DNA of 64,000 nt from Bolinopsis microptera (Eukaryota > Ctenophora > Tentaculata > Lobata > Bolinopsidae), in assembly GCF_026151205.1 (NCBI RefSeq), contig NC_087077.1, forward strand, positions 9,105,983-9,169,982, given 5' to 3'. Both the position numbers and the translations under genes were made by a program. Of the stretch, positions 52,516 through 64,000 are shown one piece after another (position 1 is the stretch's first letter; each line of letters opens with the position of its first letter). Under the pieces are notes generated by a model. The model saw only the letters and a list, made by a program, of their open reading frames with translations. It did not search any database and was not told the origin of the DNA.

Positions 52516-52540
52516 CTACTACTAGTACTACTAGTATTGC

Positions 52541-52616
52541 TCTAACCAGAGCCCTCTCGCTTGCAGTGAAACAAGCGCGTCACGCAGTACGCGTATACAC
52601 ATAGCTATGTGAACTA
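52541..52616 (-). repeat. Short dispersed repeat (ACATAGCCATGTGTATACGC family), copy 3, inverted
   Basis: CTCTAACCAGAGCCCTCTCG...GCGTATACACATAGCTATGTG. Confidence 0.75.
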
Positions 52617-53644
52617 CTAACTAGTAGAATCACCTCATATCGATTAATATGCAGGATGTATTTGTAATTGATTGGAAGGCGCGCTCGTGACGCAGTAATT
52701 CCTATACCGCTGATAAGTAGAAAACTCACGGACCATTGAAATTCACTCTGATAATTTATGATATGAAATGGATGTGAACAGTTGACTTTTGATATAATAG
52801 ATGGCTCTCAAATATTTTGTACAAGAGAAAACGTCGGCAAATAATTATAATTTGGTTGCTTAAGCTTATAATGATTTAAAATGGTTTACATTCAACCAAA
52901 ATTAAAGATTTAAAACGGCCAACGGGTTTATATCTGAAATAATTTGAACACTTTAAGAGATGATATAATTCGGTTCGATAATCATTAAATTTTAAGGATA
53001 AACTCATTCATCATTCAAACTCAATAATCAAACCGTATTATCGTAAAGAGTAATCATTAATCAATCACTCATCTTTAATACATGCGAGCAAAAAATACTG
53101 AAGAATCTAATGAATGTAAAAACATCATATAAAATTACGAAAATTGAATGGAAGGCACAATCATAACCTTCAGATCAATCCAATTCACTTCTTTTTAAAA
53201 TTGTAATTCGATAATATGATTATCAATATCTGTTAATCAAAATGCAATCGCAAACTAAAACAAACCGTCAGTCATATCCTACTTCTCAAACTTCATATGT
53301 GAAAATCATAGAGGGAAATCAATGTCAGAACTTTCGAATACTTATACGGTTTATCATCGATCACGCCCAGTATTTACAAATTTCTGTGATATTTACTGCG
53401 TGTCAATAACTTTAAGTTTAAGAGTTTGCAAATATGTTCTACCCTCTGAAAATCACTTGGATTAGAGGATGTCTCTCGATTATAAGCATCACGGAAAGAT
53501 TTTAGATTGTTAGAAATTGGCGAAAAAAACATTTTCTGGACTAGCAGTTCAGGTAGTTATTGTAAAAATTCACAAATCGTTATTTCGCAAATTTGTCTAC
53601 ATTTTCCATCATGCTTTGCTAGCCAAAGGCTAGCCAAAAGCTAA
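52617..53644. other. AT-rich region downstream of the phosphatase gene
   Basis: No ORF or repeat of note. Presumably includes the phosphatase 3' UTR (minus strand). Confidence 0.5.
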
Positions 53645-53773
53645 TTAAATGAGTCTGGATTGGTCTAGATGGGCGATTAGGGCGGTGTAGATAAAGAGAT
53701 ATTGTTCCTCAGTCTGGACTATGTGCGACCTTTTGGTTCGAAGTTTTCTCAGTGTTCCCGGAATGTCCACGTG
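53645..53773 (-). other. Phosphatase alternative last exon, distal
   Basis: Acceptor TTCTTTCAG, then [20 protein letters not shown] and [15 protein letters not shown] with its own stop. Phase 0. Homologous to the proximal exon along its length and better matched at the acceptor. Confidence 0.85.
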
Positions 53774-56700
53774 CTGAAAGAAGAATTTTGTTACCAGGGC
53801 ATACAGGAATGTTGTTATCAAGAGCTATAAGAAGCGTACGAATTTATAGTCGCGGTTGAGCGAAAACTTTCTAGTCTGGTAAAATGTAAGGATATTCACG
53901 GTTATCACTAGTAAGTAAACTGTTATGTGTAAGATCGGAGGCTTATGCAGGTCTGTCACATTAATTATTATTAACCGTCATTTAGTCAGTCAGTTGGTCG
54001 GTAAATTTGTCGGTCGGTCAGTCACACGACAAGGCTATCAGTGTTGATAAAGTGGAGAAGGGCCATGTAACAGAACATGTATTGTTGGTCAGTTTGGACT
54101 GTGTAAGCTCTGCAGGCCCTGATTTCCTTCAGTAATCCCGGTATATCCACGACCTATGGTTGTGAAGTCAGTTTGAAGTCAGTAAATCGCAAGAAAATCG
54201 GTTTAAGTTAGTCGATAAAAACAAGGTACGCCTAGAATTTTATTGGCATCTGAGTTTGGTCATTGTCAATTTTATTGTGATGAACATAGTCAGATTGTCA
54301 AGAAAGTATGTGAAGAATGCTGAACTAATTCCCCACCTCATTATTATCAACAGCACGTGTGAGTATGTCCATCATGAGTAAAACCCCGCTCCGTCCCACT
54401 CCCGCGCTACAGTGTATCAAGATCGGACAATCCTCCCCCATGTTCGGCTTTTTCATTTCTTTCGTCAACGATTGCACTTCCGATAAATAGTCTGTGGAAA
54501 GTTAAATTGTTATAAACTTTTGGTCCGAAAGTTTTATTACAATTGGACGTTTCTTAGAAACTTGCTCATTGGAAACAGGAAAAGCCAACATTTTACATGA
54601 CTGAACTAGTCATAAAAGTAAGTTTACCAAGCTGATTTAACAAACTTTTAACTCGTTTACTTATCCTCTAAGGAGTATTTTATATCCCGTACCAGTGAAA
54701 AAGAAACCAAGATTAGAACGAAAAGTGCTTAAATCATCAGAGGCACCAACCTAACAAGTCTTTTGGGGTCTTGGGCACGCCGTGATCAGGCCAACTAGTG
54801 AACTGTAAGTGTATCACGTCCAGCTGAAATAAAGATACATTTTAGAAACAGAGCGAAAAACTTTGTTTGTCGGGCATGGAGCGGTAATTGGTTTTTTTGC
54901 ATGGGCTGCAGCTAAATTTAGCTTTACGATAGTTGACGTAAACTGTTGTCATCCCGATTTACTAGTTACTATAAAAAGAACTACCAGTATTGTTACCACA
55001 AAAGAAGCGCAATCAACATAATGCTCTTATAACAATAGATCCCATCATCACTTCGAATCGCAACACTGCCATTTTCTGAGTAAAGTGGAGGTCACTCAAA
55101 AATCAGAGGTTTTCAAGCTGAAGCACTTTTAACACATTAATGACAAATTGTGGCATTTCAAGCGGTTTCAAATGGTGGTGTCTGTGGGCCAGCGATTGGT
55201 TCTAATGGTTTTCGGGGAGAGTCCTTGACTCAAAAAAGAAATTTGGGTCAAAGAATTCAAAATTTCAAAAATGGTCTTTAAGCACATTTGTCAGAAAATG
55301 GCAGAACAGTATACAACAAAAACAACAACAGAATCCTCCATTCAATGATACAGATATTGAAAGATAAATCTCTTTAATGGGAAAGACTGGAGCTAGCATA
55401 TACATATAATATAGCATGTATATATATATGCTAGCTCCGGTTTTTCCCATTAAAGCATTAAGGAGATCTGTATATATACAGATTTTTTAAACACAGATTT
55501 ATAGATACCACAGTGCTAAACTCACAGATTGTTCCGTTTCCTTGTCCATTACAAGGAAACTGCGAGTAACATACAGAACATCGTCCCGCACAAACTTCAT
55601 TGTCACTTTCAGTTCTTCCGTTTCGAGCTCCTCACCCACTTCGTCGGGCCAGTACTGACTACACTTCGCTTTGTAACCCTCTCTGAAAAACATCAGTTAT
55701 TAGCATAGTAATACTAATTAGTTAAATTGTTAATCAACTAATTAATTACTTTGCTTATCTCCCGGTGCGGTGTAACGGAGGTGCTTTTTTTCAATCGCTT
55801 GTTTGTTGAGACACAAAACATTGATTGTAGAGATAAAACTACCTTAATTGCGTCACCATAGCGATAACTGAGATTCCCTGGTCCCACACCATTTTCCAAA
55901 AGTCACTAACAGTGTTATCTTTTGGTCCTTGTGATAAGATGTACTTGTGTTTTGAATTATCGATCTGAAGATAAGGATAGAATTAGTCTTGCGAAACAGA
56001 AAAGAATAATAACTTAATCGTGTAACGTGTTAGAGATGATACACAATTTTGTATTGAGTGATAAAGTAAGCTAGAAACTTCCCCGATAAATGATAGAAGT
56101 CTTAGTAATAAACATAGTAGGACTCACAAGTGACGAGCTGTTATTTATGTGACTTATTGGTTTAATCAGGCGCAAACTGAGCAAGTTTACTATATATAAG
56201 ACTTACATTAACATGGCTGGCGTTGATATAGTCTCCTCTTTTGCTGTGTAGATGGACCCTAGTGTCATCATACGGGATAATATCTCTAAACCTGGAAATA
56301 TTGGACATTTAGTAGGCTTTCAACTTCAAGTAGCTATATCATAACATTCAATGATGGTAAAGTATACATCGCATGTCTGCTTCATATATAATAAAATTGT
56401 GTCCACATTTTTTATAAAAACTGGCCCAAAATCATGAAATTGAAAACAACCGTTTACACACCTATTAGTAGGTTTATTTTCTGGTAAGTTAGCTACAATG
56501 TGGGTACCATCTGGTTTAGTCTTGTCAATACCAAGATATTCCATTCTGATCTCTTCTGGTTGTGTCAACATCTTAAGCAGGTGGTTCCTCTGAAATATAA
56601 GTTATTATTAACAGTCTGTATTGACACTTCATAATGTTAGTCATGGAAGTTGGGACGTTTAGTTTTGACGTTGAATTTGTAATAGAGCAACAGCAATTTA

Positions 56701-58308
56701 TTGATAGATCCAATGTTGACTTCTCCTATAACGGTTTTAACCTTAAGAATTCAGGCCCTTGTAGTTTTCAAGTCAATGGAAATTCATTTTTCCAGAAATT
56801 AAGAACCTGACAGGCTTATGTGATCATGGGACTAGCATAACCATCAATTGTTTGAGTCTCACAACCCTGACCCCTTGGCCCTTAATCATTGGTGCTCTTG
56901 TGAGATCCCTATTTATGAGCAGTGTTTATCGTGACCTCTCTACAGGGGGCTCTTTACATAATTTCCTTTAATTTTATTGACCTATTGTGGTGGGACTGAT
57001 ATCTAGCTGCTTTACGAGAAGTGACACGAAGACTCTAACCACATATACATATGGTAGAACATCAAAATTAGAATAATATAATGATAATGGTGATTTAAGT
57101 TATGATAATTACTGTTGCGATGATTGTGTTTTGTTAGTCAAAACGCGCGCGAGCCTGGTGCCAATAACCAACAAATGTAATGTGAGAACTTACAAGGTCT
57201 GTTTTAGATGGAGATCCATTAGCTGTTAGGAGGGTTCGTTTACTGGGAGGGGTTGCTGAGATACTGCTCGCACCTGGGGTTTAGAGTGAGTAAGTTGTTG
57301 GGTTCAATAAGTAGATATTATCACGAACTAGATACAAATAGTATGATGTAAAACTAAATAAAATGTATATTACTACACTAGAAATATATGAGAAATGCAA
57401 GTTCTGCATCTGAGACGAAATTTATTTTTAAAATTTACCTATGGCACATCCGGCTCAATTTTTGTTAAAATTAAGTCTATAGGCTATACCATTAACATCC
57501 CTTCCGAAAATGATAAACACGATTCTCCAGTGGATATTGGTAAAAAGGAGAGAGGCACCTTGACCTAGCTCCCAAAAATGGTTTCAAAAATTATTCAGTC
57601 TACAGAAAAGTTTCTGGTTATTCTCTCCACTAGGCTCAGAAGTCAGAAAGTTGCAGTAATGAGACTTTGCAGAAACGCATATTTTATTTCCAAGAAAATC
57701 CGTTACATGCCAGAAATTAGAATGTGATCGCGCACAATTACGCTATGAATGTGAATTATGAAATACTATACTCTAGAAACTAGAAAGAGTTAGAACGTAT
57801 CAGCGAATAGGAGGAGGCATACTTAAGTAGTCTAAGTAGTCCAAATAAGTAGATTAGTATTTACTGTGATATCAAGGGCGTGGGGGATTAACTTTGAGGA
57901 TTAACTGCTGGTTAGTTGTTGTAAAAAGAACGAAGTGCAAATATTTCTAACTTACATAGCTTTTCACTAAAGATTGGAATTATAATATAGTGACTGAAAA
58001 ATTGTCTCTAAAAGTAGTCGTATAAAATTTTGACTGAAACTGAAAGTCGAACAAAGTTTTTGTTATTTTGCGACTAAGTACTAAATCTTTAGTACAATAA
58101 TTTGGCCTGCTATGATTGAAGGAGTAATAGCACATGAATTATATATATTATGCCTGCAGATATTATATTATGCTCCATAGCAAATAAAGCGTAATCTCCA
58201 CTTACGTGACTTATTCTGAGGGTCGTATGGCTGAGTGTAAAAATATTTGAGATGTTTGTGATGGTTGTGGAATCTGGAGTGCGTTACTTCCCAGCATCTG
58301 TAGTCCAT
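53645..58308 (-). CDS. Classical protein tyrosine phosphatase, nine coding exons plus an alternative last exon
   Basis: Minus-strand exons 58308-58206, 57273-57194, 56589-56462, 56291-56207, 55964-55843, 55682-55526, 54823-54751, 54491-54337 and then either 54153-54022 or 53773-53645. All junctions are GT-AG and in phase, giving 344 or 342-343 residues. An in-frame TGA stands just before the ATG. After a short basic N-terminus (about 60 residues) the PTP domain shows [55 protein letters not shown] (general acid loop), [10 protein letters not shown] (catalytic Cys and P-loop) and, in the last exon, VQTxxQYxF. All catalytic elements are present. It removes phosphate from phosphotyrosine. There is no membrane segment, SH2 or FERM domain, so it is probably a cytosolic non-receptor type. 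Domain details look nearest to the PTPN3/PTPN14 side of the family, but the subtype is uncertain. Confidence 0.9.
54022..54153 (-). other. Phosphatase alternative last exon, proximal
   Basis: Acceptor CAACCATAG, then [20 protein letters not shown] and [15 protein letters not shown] with its own stop. Phase 0, matching exon 8. Codes for PTP motif 10 and the final helix. Confidence 0.85.
55372..55455. repeat. 84-bp hairpin in a phosphatase intron
   Basis: CTTTAATGGGAAAGACTGGA plus GCTAGCATATACATA pairs with the inverse TATATGCTAGC plus TCCGGTTTTTCCCATTAAAG, around a short AT loop. A near-perfect foldback: either a tiny MITE or a structured intronic RNA. Confidence 0.8.
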
Positions 58309-60254
58309 TCAAACCCTTCTCTCAAGAAAACAACAAATAAGTAAAATAAAGTATAAAGTTAAGAAATTATTATAAAGAAAGTAAAGATGATCCTGTTAAA
58401 ATCTTTATAAATGATAGATATTACAGAAAATAAACGACTTGATAATGATAAAACGTTGAATTACGACTGCTTACGAAAATGCGCGCATCGACAAAGGCAA
58501 AGACCGTCGTTATGAAAAATAGCACTATTTCTGACCAAGAAAGAAGCAAACGGTCTTTGATTCCTAGGTGTGCTTCCCAAAGAATGCTTTATGATCTATT
58601 CTAAACAGTGAACAGGACAAAACTACTAAAGAGTTTAATTTAAAAAGCTCAAAATCGTTTTATTCTACTTCTAGAATATATATGATATAGCGGTACGTAA
58701 TTGTGGTAACATATTAAATAAACATCATCACTCTGTAGTCTGGAAACGTTAAAGGATTAAAGCAACAAAAAGGCGATAAATTAACTCTCACAAATTGATT
58801 TGTTTAGGCGGTGAAATCCCTGTAATGGACCGATTAAGGAATTCATTAGCGGTGTGTAGCCGCCCTGGCAAATGTAGATAAATAAACGGGGTTAACATTA
58901 ATCATAAGTAAATAATTCAATCAACAACAAAAAAAAGAATATACATAATTGGCTCTCAGAGAATCAGGGCGCCAAACATAGAGATTGGTAATAAACGTGA
59001 ATTTACTCCGCTTGCAAAGGGCACTAAAGAAAAGCAAAGTTATTGACATGATGTAAGATTGTAACAAATTATCGGCGGCAATATAAACGAAAATTGTTTA
59101 ATATAAGCGATTACAACACGTACCGTAGTGGCTTTATTGCGGAAATTTGTATATATGACGATTATGTGTTGAGTATCTACCACCGGATTCGAAACTAGCA
59201 AAGAATGTTAGATTTACATTTTCTCGTGTTTTGTGCAATTTCAATTAAAGAAGGACACGGTTACGCCCGGGTAACCAGACATAATTAAAGCAAGCACTAA
59301 ACTGTACAATATACATTTAACAGCTGCAATATGTTTCATTAAAACTCATAAACGCATACAACAAATAAGGAAATAGACTATAGAGGCCATGTTCATACGG
59401 AAACAACAGTTCACTGTCTCCAGAATCCGACCTTGGAGCTCATTAATTAAACTGAAACAACGACTTGTTTGATGTACAGAGCAGCGCTCAGAATACTGGC
59501 TGCAGTTAACAGTAGCTCCAGATCGGATCTAATGGGTGGAAGAGCGAACTGGACAGAATTACGGGCAATTTTGTCTGAAACATTTAGGTGTATCTATTTC
59601 CTAGTTCATTAGAAAGCGATTTAATATGTAATAAGTATGAGTAATACATGATACCGAGTAGTGGGTAGATAGTACTGCCATGCAGTGCAGCCCGTGCAGC
59701 ATATGACTGGGTAGTGGGTATGGAGACCGAATGTAAAACGATTTGGAAGCAATCACGACCCTTGCTTTTATGCAAAGTTCTGAGCGCACGATGCACTAGC
59801 CATATATTATTGCAATATATTATATATTATTCAAAACGTTCATGAATTGTGCAAGTTAAATGACTGAAAAGACAGTTTTAGAGATGAGTCAACTCTTCCA
59901 TAACCACAGAGTAGCGCACGCTTTGGGAGACAGAGTGACAGCTATCAAGTTTAACCCTCGTGTCTGTTGTCCAGAATTGGCACCAGGCCAGCAGTAACCC
60001 TCGTGTCTGTTATCTAGAATTGACACCGGGCCAGATGTCATATTTTCTCTTCTGCCTTCATTTCCATTTTGATTCAGAATATGTCTAGTTCAAAACGACC
60101 AGAACTAACAACCACGACCACGACTGTACAAGTACAACCACAAAGAACTACATATCGTGCACGATACGCACAGTTCAAACGACATTTTGAACACCTAAAA
60201 GAATCGCAATTGATAGTTCATCAGTGACAAGCTAACTAACATGATAATGAACTA
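58309..60254. other. Upstream region of the phosphatase gene, no gene seen
   Basis: AT-rich. An imperfect 45-bp direct duplication (AACCCTCGTGTCTGTTRTC...) lies at about 59952-60037. The phosphatase promoter and any 5' UTR exon must be in this stretch. Confidence 0.45.
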
Positions 60255-60335
60255 AACCTTTACGGATGATATCCGTAAATATTGGGTTCACGGGAACGAG
60301 ACGCAGCTCGGCAGTTTGTAAACCTACAAACTATA
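60255..60335 (+). mobile_element. Diverged hairpin-ended TAACGGG-type element
   Basis: TTACGGATGATATCCGTAAA...CGAGACGCAGCTCGGC...GTTTGTAAACCTACAA. Flanked by ACTAAACCT/ACTATACCT. The most diverged copy, but the stem (CGAG...CTCG) is kept with changed sequence. Confidence 0.55.
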
Positions 60336-60490
60336 CCTGAACAACCTTCATTAAGCTCGCTTTCATAAGTTAGAGCACTCTGCAAAACAGAATAAACTAC
60401 CTGCATATCTTAATAATATAGAATATATAATATATAGATATAATGGTATTTCTGACGAATGAAGTCCTACCTATCGTGCAAATGTGGTAT

Positions 60491-60686
60491 TCCTTACATA
60501 TTCAGTCCTTATAACTGTAGAAGTAGATGAGATGCTGGTTCCTTACATATTCAGTCCTTATAACTGTAGAAGTAGATGAGATGCTGGTTCCTTACATATT
60601 CAGTCCTTATAACTGTAGAAGTAGATGAGATGCTGGTTCCTTACATATTCAGTCCTTATAACTGAAGAAGTAGATGAGATGCTGGT
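60491..60686 (+). repeat. 49-bp minisatellite, four copies
   Basis: Units start at 60491, 60540, 60589 and 60638 (TCCTTACATATTCAGTCCTT...). Almost identical, with one base change in the last copy. Confidence 0.97.
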
Positions 60687-60689
60687 TCG

Positions 60690-63522
60690 CAATCTGTTGT
60701 CATGGAAATGACTCGCAAGAGCGCATTGGTCATTAACTCATTACGGTCGATTTTTAGAAAATTTGAACGCCTAGCGTTTATTGTCGCTTTGAGAAGCACA
60801 ATTTAATGATATGTACGAATTCTTTGCGATGATTAATTTTCTGAAATTGACCACCTCAAAGATTTCTTTACTTTTAGCCGAATGGAGCAGCAAACAGCAC
60901 AAAACTTCACATAAATCAGTAGATATTTCTTTAGTCTCAATCATGCACGGACCTAAGTCCTCGAAGATGTGATCTATTTCGTCAGAAAGGTTTGTCTAAT
61001 ATATCAGGTCAAATTAGCCAGGAGGTAATCTACAACACAAGATAGACAATGTAATTAGCATTATAATATACGACTACGAGGACCACAAGATTGCACTGTG
61101 ATGCTTTGCTGTTAGACAAATTGTCAACACCGACGAATATTTTGTGCGAATACCAACAAATTTTTGTGCGAATTCCAACCTAAACTTTCGGCTAAATATA
61201 ATACAGGTTACTAATAAGAGTCGAAATATTGCATTATCTGAACGAAAAATAACTAACGATATTCTATCACGTATCATATGTAATATGTATCAATACTGCG
61301 ACAATCGCAAAACGTTGCACCAATACCAGTGAATAATAAACATCATCAGCCAGGACAAGCTGTAAACTTATGAGCAGTCAGCAGAATAGTCAGAGCTGCA
61401 TGAAAAGAATTTGTGATCGTGTAAATCTGCTCGTCATATCGGATCCACGAGACCATCCTTTTCTTCGGACAATTAGCTAATTATTTAATGGGTTAAAATA
61501 CCCGATGTTGGTGGTAATTTGTGTAATTATTGCCGTGAGGAGAGATTCGTCGCACATCATCCCGTACAATAATTATGTGTTAAATAAAATGATTTATCAG
61601 CATAATAAGTCTAAAGCGGGGCTAGTTTGAGTGTTTGTAACTAATGATATGACTACTACTGATATGACTACTACTGATATGAGCCCTAACCTATAAAGAG
61701 CACCGCCAGGACCCTGGACAGCAGCCGAGAGAGCTGAGCAAGGGATACAGCGCCTACATCTCATGGGTATTCTGATTTAGTGGCAACAATTGTGCGAGTT
61801 GAACTATTGTGCGAGACGGAGTGGCACTCATAAAACAGATTATGTCTGGCTAGTTATTATGGATTATGTATAACTAATTTTGGTAATTATGCGATTAAAT
61901 GATTAAACAGAACGAAGCTTCCTGATTTGTTACGCAGATTATACGGATCAAGATGGTCGCAGATACGCAGCGAGCAGCAGCATGAAATTATGGTGACGGT
62001 CGATCTGCTCCAGTAACTTCTGTTAGATATGGGCTTAGTCATAGTGCAAGTGCAAGTGGTTGATTAATGATTTAGGTTACGGTCGAAGAGGGGTTATACA
62101 ATATTACCGGGTAAGGATTAAGGTCAGTGCTCTAGCTCTAGTACAGTATACAAGTTCACAAATATGGGGCACAACTTAACCTATTGGTACAGGACAACCG
62201 GGGACAACGTGACCCAAAACTACAAACCATCAGATAAAAATGAGAATAATTGCCCCGGGAAGAGGGACAACATTTTCGCAATAATAAGGACGCTCCACGA
62301 TTCTTCTAGACTGCGTTGACGCAATAAAATGATGGCGACAAGGGGACGTCATCAACATTTTCGACTAGTAAAAAAACCTGGTCCATTTTCTAGCACAATA
62401 ACGTCTAAAATACTAAACAACAGTAAATTTATGTATATTAGAAAATTTATTGTGCATCCGGGACGTAATGTGTCAACGCACGGATAGCCCAGCTCCAAAG
62501 TAAAAAATAACGGGGAAAATAGCGATGTTGAGGAAGCAGTACATATCCGTATTCAAATTGATGCGAGCAGAGGAAATGTCCACTGCATTTCACCCCCTCT
62601 TTAGCGGAACATTATATCCCACTTTGGGTGCGAAACTTATGTGCGAATATGGGTGTGAAAGACGATAGTGTATGTCAACCGTAAACAAGATGCGCTTGCC
62701 AGTTGTTTCTGTTTCTGTATATCTGTACATTGGGAAAAGTAGGTTTCTATAATTTGATTTTCCCTCCTAGTTCGCTTCGCACCCTCAGGAAAGTCGAGTA
62801 TACACCAGCTTTTCCAGACTTTATACAGAAACAGGTAATGGTACATAATGTTTACGGCTATCTGGTCGTGGTTTGTTGATTTCAGTTTACTTAAAACCTC
62901 ATTCTCAACAGATTGACCTTGTCATATTTCTCAAGTACCATCCAAAATCCGTCAAAATCTAGGACGCCATCAACATAAATAAATGATAAAAATAAAAGTC
63001 AAACTACGACTAGTACACTACATTATAAAATGATAGGTCAGTTGGATGCCTGGTCTATTAAGATTCCAAAAATAATGCTCGATATGAGTGCAGGGAAATT
63101 TCTAGTTTGATAGGTCCGATCATACATAGCTGGACAAGCCTGTGCTCCACGTGCAGTCAGGATCCTCATTAAAACCTACCAATCACGAGACGATGTCGAC
63201 AGAGCCAGCCAATCAAAACGTTTGAAAATCACGTGGGCTAACATAACTCCAGCCTGATTAATTAGCAAGTGACTTCTCAGAATACGCTTAGAGGCTTACG
63301 ACATAAAGAATTGAGGGAGCACCCAGTCCTGTTAGTCAGTGAAATGATTTCAAAGACAAAAGCTTCACATTATCAACTACAAGACTCATTGTTCAGTGAT
63401 CAATCCTTTGAGCTTTGAGCTTATTAGTATTAAAAGTTGTTATGGTTCAATAACCAATCATACTGAGTCTAACAGAGAGAGCTGGAAGAGCAGGCGTCGG
63501 AAGGGCGTCGGAAGGGAACGAA
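60690..63522. other. Long stretch without a supported gene
   Basis: AT-rich, with only short ORFs in all frames. A small repeat of ATATGACTACTACTG lies at about 61647-61683. No inverted repeats or RNA genes recognised. Confidence 0.45.
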
Positions 63523-63523
63523 G

Positions 63524-63741
63524 ATGGGAAATATCAGCCCTTTCATGATAATTGCAACAATAATGCTAGTACTAAAAACGGACGAAAGCCGTGAAGCAAT
63601 TAAAATGTGGATGGATGTCAAGGAGATGATTTGAATAATGATCAGTTAGCGGAGTTTTACTCCCAAGCTGAACAGTGGGATGGTTTTCTAGTTAAAACAC
63701 ACATCCCATTCATACTGGAGAACTTGGACCACAAGGATTAA
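63524..63741 (+). pseudogene. Possible small secreted protein, split by a frame change
   Basis: Frame 1: 36 residues with a signal-peptide-like start (MGNISPFMIIATIMLVLK) and a charged end, stopping at 63632-63634. Overlapping frame 2 continues as DLNNDQLAEFYSQAEQWDGF, then LVKTHIPFILENLDHKD and stop at 63739-63741. The second half looks like genuine protein sequence. A one-base shift near 63630 would join them as a protein of about 70 residues. It may be a pseudogene, a sequencing error or two chance ORFs. Confidence 0.3.
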
Positions 63742-64000
63742 ACACTTTTAAGTAAATTTTATAAACATCCGATTCATGCAGATCAAAACAAAACGTGAAT
63801 AATTGACAAGCATGATTTTATATGTAACCAATGTTTCATCAAACAACGTGGCACTTTGGAGCTTTCAGCGATCGATGCTCGCACTTTCTGAATCATTACT
63901 GAGTGCAAATAATATGTTGAAAGCATTCCACGTTCTACATTTATTCCCGATCATTTGTAATTCGTAAAACAGCTCACGAGACCTGCATTGACGTGCTAAA

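Overview
This is intron-bearing nuclear DNA from a eukaryote, almost certainly an invertebrate animal. The introns are short and follow GT-AG. Two genes are of animal type: a PA2G4/EBP1 orthologue and a classical tyrosine phosphatase. LINE, hAT and PIF/Harbinger-type transposons are dense, and interstitial TTAGGG-like repeats occur. The phylum cannot be fixed from the sequence alone; a marine invertebrate would fit.

Layout. 1-5.1 kb: two broken minus-strand LINEs (one runs off the left edge). 5.9-11.7 kb: three tandem, single-exon paralogues that join an N-terminal BTB/POZ-like domain to one or two C-terminal RRMs. 12.3-18.6 kb: a 13-exon gene for an acidic, coiled-coil, RS/RGG-tailed nuclear-type protein; a 44-bp array at its exon 3 repeats the splice donor nine times. 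18.8-22.4 kb: PA2G4 in six exons, tail-to-tail with the previous gene. 22.8-24.5 kb: a 1.7-kb long-inverted-repeat element with smaller elements nested in it. 25.7-26.4 kb: a small single-pass membrane protein. 26.9-33 kb: an apparently intact two-ORF LINE whose ORF1 carries PHD finger + AlkB-type dioxygenase + SGNH hydrolase and whose ORF2 carries a second PHD finger + endonuclease + reverse transcriptase. 35.4-38.6 kb: a decayed RTE-type LINE. 38.8-45 kb: three hAT-type MITEs, LINE remnants and a perfect (GAAAT)n array of about 790 bp. 46.2-47.5 kb: an intronless SLC18B1-like transporter between direct repeats. 48-52.6 kb: a nest of tiny elements (59-110 bp) and TTAGGG-carrying TIR elements with clear target-site duplications. 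53.6-58.3 kb: a tyrosine phosphatase gene on the minus strand with two interchangeable last exons. 58.3-64 kb: mostly non-coding, with short tandem repeats and one possible small secreted-protein ORF.

The host genes do not form an operon. The BTB-RRM trio is a recent local family. The most unusual items are the AlkB/PHD/SGNH LINE, the BTB-RRM cluster, the duplicated terminal phosphatase exons, the splice-donor array and the families of ultra-short elements with target duplications.
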